DNA from: Planctomycetaceae bacterium
GTDB lineage: Bacteria; Planctomycetota; UBA1135; GCA-002686595
Assembly (NCBI GenBank): GCA_016125265.1
Contig: WGMC01000007.1
Coordinates: forward strand, 124,001 to 188,000
DNA length: 64,000 nucleotides
Direction: 5' to 3'
Shown: positions 60,436 through 64,000 of the stretch, piece by piece
Layout: every line of letters starts with the position of its first letter
How positions within the stretch are numbered: position 1 is the first letter of the stretch
Notes under the pieces: generated by a model
The model's database searches: none
Told to the model about the DNA's origin: nothing
What the model saw: only the letters and a program-made list of their open reading frames with translations
Translations under genes and position numbers: made by a program

Positions 60436-61752
60436 ATGGACGAGGCGGCATTGGACCTGCGCGGGTTGCTCGGGGCCCTGCGCGAGGGGCGGGCGCCGGA
60501 GGTGGGGGCGATTGCCGCGTTTGTCGCTGCGGCGAGCGCTGGCCGGGCGCCGGCGGAGTCGGTGGGGGCGTTCTTGGCGCTCGTGTTTGCGCGCGGGCTC
60601 GGCACGGAGCCGCTGCTCGAACTGACGCGGGCCATGTTGCACTCGGGGCGGGTGCTGTCGTTCGAGGGGCTGGGGCGGCCGGTGGTCGACAAACACTCGA
60701 CCGGGGGCATCGGCGACAAGGCGTCGTTGCCGCTCGCACCCGCCCTGGCGGCCTGCGGCTGTGCGGTGCCGATGATCTCCGGGCGCGGCCTCGGGCACAC
60801 CGGCGGCACCCTCGACAAGTTGGAGGCAATCCCGGGGTTTTCCACGGCGGTGCATCCGGACCACTACCGCGCGCAGCTCGAATCGACGGGTGTGGTTTTT
60901 GGCGGGCAAACGGCCGACATCGCGCCTGCGGACCGGCTGTTCTATGCGCTGCGCGATGTCACCGGCTTGGTCGAGTCGATCCCGCTCATCACCAGTTCGA
61001 TCCTGTCGAAGAAGTTGGCCGAGGGGCTCGACGTGCTTGTGCTCGACGTGAAGTTCGGCAGCGGTGCGTTTTTGCCCGAGGTCGAGCGCGGCGCCGAGCT
61101 CGCCCGCGCCATGGTCGACGTGGCCACGGGCTTTGGGGTGCGCACGGTGGCGTGGCAGACGAACATGGAGCGCCCCCTCGGCCGCACCATCGGCCACAGC
61201 CTGGAGGTCGAGGAAAGTGTGCACTGCCTGACCGGGCGCGGGCCGTCGGACCTGCGCGAGCTCGTGTGCCTCCTGGGCGGCGAGGCCCTGGCGCTGGCCG
61301 GCCGCGCCGCGGACAATGCCGAGGGGCGCCACCGAATCGCGCGCTGTCTGGACGACGGCAGCGCGTTCGAAGTCTTCGCGCGCACCGTCGAGGCCCAGGG
61401 TGGCGACACGGGGGCCCTCTTCGACCCGTCGCGCCTGCCGCGCACACGCGAGGTGCAGGTGCTGGGCGCCGACCGCGGGGGTTACGTGCACTTTGGGGAC
61501 CTGCGCGCCTTTGGGCGGGCCCTCCTGGCACTTGGCGGAGGGCGCCAACGCGTCGGCGACACGATCGATCCGGCGGTCGGGTTCCGGCTGCTGTGTGCCG
61601 AGGGCGACGCCGTCGCGGAGGGCCAGTCCCTGATCGAGATCCACCACACGAGGCGCGGTCTGGAGCGGGCCCGCGAGGAGCTGGGCCGCGCTCTGCTGCT
61701 TCGGGACGAGCCGCCGGTGCCGCGCCCCCTGGCGCTCACCCGCATCGCCTGA
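60436..61752 (+). CDS. deoA: Thymidine phosphorylase (pyrimidine-nucleoside phosphorylase)
   Basis: Splits thymidine or deoxyuridine with phosphate into base and deoxyribose 1-phosphate. The 438-residue protein has the phosphate and substrate site VDKHSTGGIGDK (about 82-93), GRGLGHTGGTLDKLEAIPGF (about 115-134) and VFGGQTADIAPADRLFYALR, and the C-terminal domain with EGDAVAEGQSLIEIH. Length is typical. With phosphopentomutase at 49706 it forms the pyrimidine-deoxynucleoside branch of salvage. It stands alone; the next gene begins 48 bases later with an unrelated role. Confidence 0.96.
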   Translation: MDEAALDLRGLLGALREGRAPEVGAIAAFVAAASAGRAPAESVGAFLALVFARGLGTEPLLELTRAMLHSGRVLSFEGLGRPVVDKHSTGGIGDKASLPLAPALAACGCAVPMISGRGLGHTGGTLDKLEAIPGFSTAVHPDHYRAQLESTGVVFGGQTADIAPADRLFYALRDVTGLVESIPLITSSILSKKLAEGLDVLVLDVKFGSGAFLPEVERGAELARAMVDVATGFGVRTVAWQTNMERPLGRTIGHSLEVEESVHCLTGRGPSDLRELVCLLGGEALALAGRAADNAEGRHRIARCLDDGSAFEVFARTVEAQGGDTGALFDPSRLPRTREVQVLGADRGGYVHFGDLRAFGRALLALGGGRQRVGDTIDPAVGFRLLCAEGDAVAEGQSLIEIHHTRRGLERAREELGRALLLRDEPPVPRPLALTRIA

Positions 61753-61800
61753 GGCGCGCACCCGCTTGCCCCGGCTCGCCCGGTCCGCCAACATGCGCCC

Positions 61801-62349
61801 GTGCGCGGACTCTTCCTGCAACTGGCCTACGGGCGCGTTCTGCTCGGCAAGTCGCTCTTGGGTTTCGAGCAGGGTGTGATCGCGCAGCTCCGCCTCCTGC
61901 ACCCGCGCAACCTGGAGCGCGTGTTGCGCCGGTTCGGCGCGACGATCGGGCCCGGGGCGCGGCTCTATGCGCCGATGCACCTGCACAACGCGGCGCGCTC
62001 GTTCGCCAACCTGACCGTGGGCGAGCGCTGCCATCTGGGCCGCGACCTCTTCTTGGACCTGGCGGACGGGATCCGGATCGGCGACCGCGTCACGATCTCC
62101 ATGCGCGTCACGATTCTGACGCACTTGGACGTCGGCGACAGTTCGTGGGGCGAGCGCGGCTATCCGCCCTCCCAGGCGCCCGTGGTGATCGAGGACGACG
62201 TCTACATCGGCGCCGGCGCGACGATTTTGCCGGGTGTGCGCATCGGCAAGGGGGCGCTCGTGGGGGCGGCCGCGTTGGTGCGCCGCGACGTCCCCGCGGG
62301 GGCCAAGGTGGGCGGTGTGCCCGCGCGGGAACTCGAATCCCGCCGCTGA
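61801..62349 (+). CDS. Left-handed beta-helix (hexapeptide) acyltransferase
   Basis: A 182-residue acyltransferase with hexapeptide repeats ([38 protein letters not shown]) and catalytic-type His in the ILTHLD segment (about residue 104). An extra loop [13 protein letters not shown] is inserted before the last coils. These enzymes acetylate sugars or lipid-linked glycans. The N-terminal 30 residues form a short helical part. It directly precedes a GT4 glycosyltransferase (1 base gap to the next GTG), so the pair probably builds and acetylates an exopolysaccharide or glycolipid. The GTG start at 61801 is supported by homology. Confidence 0.9.
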   Translation: MRGLFLQLAYGRVLLGKSLLGFEQGVIAQLRLLHPRNLERVLRRFGATIGPGARLYAPMHLHNAARSFANLTVGERCHLGRDLFLDLADGIRIGDRVTISMRVTILTHLDVGDSSWGERGYPPSQAPVVIEDDVYIGAGATILPGVRIGKGALVGAAALVRRDVPAGAKVGGVPARELESRR

Positions 62350-62350
62350 C

Positions 62351-63493
62351 GTGAAACCGGTCGTCCTGCACTCGGTCAATCCGTACCTGTTCCGCACGGG
62401 CAGTTGGGTGCACGGCCAGGTGTCCCGGCTCAAGCGCTGGCAGCCCGTGGTCGTGTGCACGCGCCGCGAGAACACCGACGAGTTCCCCCTCGACGAGGTG
62501 CACGCGTGGAAGGACCTCTCCGCCCCGCGGCAGTGGTGGGAGCGCGCCCACAAGGCCCTCAACGGCGGCTACTTCCCCTTCATGGCCCAGATCGCGAAGC
62601 GGCGCGGCGCGCGGCTCCTGCACTCGCACTTCGCGGGCAAGGGGTGGAAGGACCTGCCGCTGGCCCGCGCGACCGGCCTGCCCCACGTCACGTCCTTCTA
62701 CGGCGCGGACATCTGGGTCAACTCGCGTTCGGCGACCTGGCGGCGGCGGTTTGGCGAGCTCTTCGAAGCCGGCCAGCTCTTCCTGGTGGAGGGCAACGCG
62801 ATGCGCAAGAAGGTCGAATCCCTGGGCTGCCCGCCGGAGAAGATCTTGGTGCAGCACCTCGGTGTGGACCTGTCGGCGGTGCCCTTCACCCAGCGACGCG
62901 CGCCCGAGAGCGGCCACGTGCGGGTCCTGATCTGCGGCCGGGCGACCGCCAAGAAGGGCCACGAACTGGCGATCCGGGCCTTCCAGCGGGCTCTGCGCGA
63001 GCGCTCCGACCTGCGCCTCTCCTGCATGTTGATCGCCGTGGACGACGAGCAGCGCGCCGAGGTCGCACGCCTCGAGGCGCTCGTGCGCGAACTGGGACTC
63101 GAATTCGCGGTCGATTTCCCGCCGCCCCTGCCGTACAGCGCGTGGCGCAAGTCGCTCGAGCGCTACCACGTCTTCTTCGCGCCGAGTTTGCACGGGCCCG
63201 ACGGGGACGCCGAGGGCGGCGCGCCGGTCGCGCTGATCGACATGTCCGCCCAGGGGATCCCGGTGGTCGCCGCCAGCCACTGCGACCTACCCGAGGTCGT
63301 GCCCCACGACGTGGGCGGGCTGGTGTTCGCCGAAGGGGACGAGGCGGCGGCGGCCGCGGCCCTCGTCGAGGTGGTCTCCCGGCCCGAGGACTGGCCCCGT
63401 TGGGGGCGCTCGGGCCGCGCCCACGTGGAGGCCAACTACGACCTCTTCCGGCAGGTGGCGGAGCTGGAACGCATCTACGATCGCCTGACCTAG
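62351..63493 (+). CDS. GT4-family glycosyltransferase
   Basis: A 380-residue retaining glycosyltransferase. The N-terminal domain has HSHFAGKGWKDLPLARATGLP and HVTSFYGADIW (acceptor side). The C-terminal Rossmann domain has VLICGRATAKKGHELAIRAF with the nucleotide-sugar contacts, and FFAPSLHGPDGDAEGGAPVALIDMSAQGIPV, which contains the E-x7-E-like block where sugar-nucleotide phosphate is bound. It acts at the inner membrane face. The GTG at 62351 starts 1 base after the acyltransferase stop. The next 286 bases have no gene except a possible -10 box TAGCCT at 63693-63698. Confidence 0.93.
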   Translation: MKPVVLHSVNPYLFRTGSWVHGQVSRLKRWQPVVVCTRRENTDEFPLDEVHAWKDLSAPRQWWERAHKALNGGYFPFMAQIAKRRGARLLHSHFAGKGWKDLPLARATGLPHVTSFYGADIWVNSRSATWRRRFGELFEAGQLFLVEGNAMRKKVESLGCPPEKILVQHLGVDLSAVPFTQRRAPESGHVRVLICGRATAKKGHELAIRAFQRALRERSDLRLSCMLIAVDDEQRAEVARLEALVRELGLEFAVDFPPPLPYSAWRKSLERYHVFFAPSLHGPDGDAEGGAPVALIDMSAQGIPVVAASHCDLPEVVPHDVGGLVFAEGDEAAAAAALVEVVSRPEDWPRWGRSGRAHVEANYDLFRQVAELERIYDRLT

Positions 63494-63779
63494 GGCCCGC
63501 CGCGCGGCCTGGTTCGAGGATCGGGGCTGGATCCCAGGGTCTGGCGCGCCCGCCGGTCTAGGCCCAACCGGCACCCGACGGGAACCGGTTCCCGGGGGGC
63601 GAATTCCCTCGAAGTTGGCGCTCCTCAAGACCAAGCTCCCCACGTACCGATCGGGAACCGAACTGGCGGAGGGCTGACCCCTCCCGGGGCGGTAGCCTGG
63701 GCGGCCGAGATGCGTCTCGGGCCAGCGGGCGGCGCGTCGTGCCGCCGCGGCGCCGGACGCACGGGAAGGAGCGAAACCC

Positions 63780-64000
63780 TTGGAAGCGTTGCAACGTGCG
63801 TGGGCTGCGGCCCTTGTGGGGGCCACCGGCCTCCTGGTCGCCTGCGGGTCGAATCAAGAAAGCGGCTGGAGCGAACCCAAGATCGTCGAGCCCCAAGGCA
63901 CGCGGATCGGCGTTTCGACGGCCGAGCGCTTCGGAATGCGGCCCATGGGTCCCGTCCCCGGAAGCGCGACGGCGCCTGCGGACGCCTTCCAGTTCACCCT
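63780..64000 (+). CDS. N-terminal part of a lipoprotein (cut by right edge)
   Basis: A TTG start at 63780 follows AAGGAG (63766-63771) by eight bases, one of the best Shine-Dalgarno matches of the window. The first residues MEALQRAWAAALVGATGLLV end in the lipobox VAC with Cys22, and about 50 polar residues follow without a stop up to the right edge. This is therefore the start of a lipoprotein gene. The family cannot be judged from 73 residues. Confidence 0.7.
   Translation, partial: MEALQRAWAAALVGATGLLVACGSNQESGWSEPKIVEPQGTRIGVSTAERFGMRPMGPVPGSATAPADAFQFT

Overview
The window is a 64-kb piece of a very GC-rich (about two thirds G+C or more) chromosome of a diderm bacterium. Evidence for an outer membrane is a TonB-dependent receptor, ExbB/ExbD/TonB, a lytic transglycosylase MltA, several lipobox lipoproteins and a small beta-barrel-like protein. 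The mix of large secreted proteins that look like carboxypeptidase-regulatory domains, DUF1579, MoxR, TM2-like and GT39-like proteins and many GTG/TTG starts fits a Planctomycetota-type genome. That placement is inference from gene style, not from a marker gene; Myxococcota or Acidobacteriota cannot be excluded. I see no rRNA, tRNA, CRISPR array, insertion sequence or replication origin.

Left part (1-19.8 kb) is mostly housekeeping. It holds a minus-strand cluster HAD phosphatase / MoxR ATPase / nitrilase-type amidohydrolase / NadE in which the glutaminase and synthetase halves of glutamine-dependent NAD synthetase are separate genes. MltA, a MOSC protein and a small acidic protein form a second minus-strand cluster, followed by a transketolase with a nearly perfect 181-bp inverted repeat just beyond its stop. 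Then come an SGNH-like protein coupled to a TM2-like protein, a GT39-like glycosyltransferase, a second copy of the small acidic protein coupled to a cytochrome c lipoprotein, a photolyase, an EamA transporter, DUF2200, a PhoD-like phosphatase and a glycosylasparaginase.

Middle (19.9-30.7 kb) is a surface and secretion block: three consecutive large membrane-anchored proteins (the last two are clear paralogues), a barrel-like protein, a secreted beta-helix-like protein and a DUF1579 protein. The block ends at a strong hairpin terminator.

The most striking region is 30.8-44.9 kb, an apparently complete iron-siderophore import island. An MFS transporter is divergent from a 12-gene run: TonB-dependent receptor, substrate-binding protein, two FecCD permeases, FecE-type ATPase, an unrecognised protein with an HxD...H...R pattern, DUF3450, a TtpC-like long ExbB, ExbB, ExbD, TonB and a TPR protein. 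Almost every junction overlaps or is separated by only a few bases, so the transporter and its private energy module look like one translationally coupled unit. The DUF3450/TtpC/ExbB/ExbD/TonB/TPR order matches the TonB2-type system known from Vibrio and relatives.

Right part (44.9-64 kb) is mixed: a GT2 glycosyltransferase, an ArsR/SRPBCC pair, a redoxin (CPC motif) coupled to a hybrid histidine kinase, phosphopentomutase (deoB), an XRE regulator with a membrane protein, a decayed lactonase-like pseudogene, two GNAT acetyltransferases, a TIR-transmembrane-propeller-like protein, an alpha/beta hydrolase coupled to a lipoprotein, thymidine phosphorylase (deoA), a hexapeptide acyltransferase coupled to a GT4 glycosyltransferase, and the start of a lipoprotein gene cut by the right edge. 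From 51 to 60 kb the region looks accessory (pseudogene, unknowns, TIR protein).

A recurring signal is a TAnnnT hexamer 6-10 bases upstream of start codons that lack a Shine-Dalgarno sequence, which suggests leaderless transcripts for several genes.
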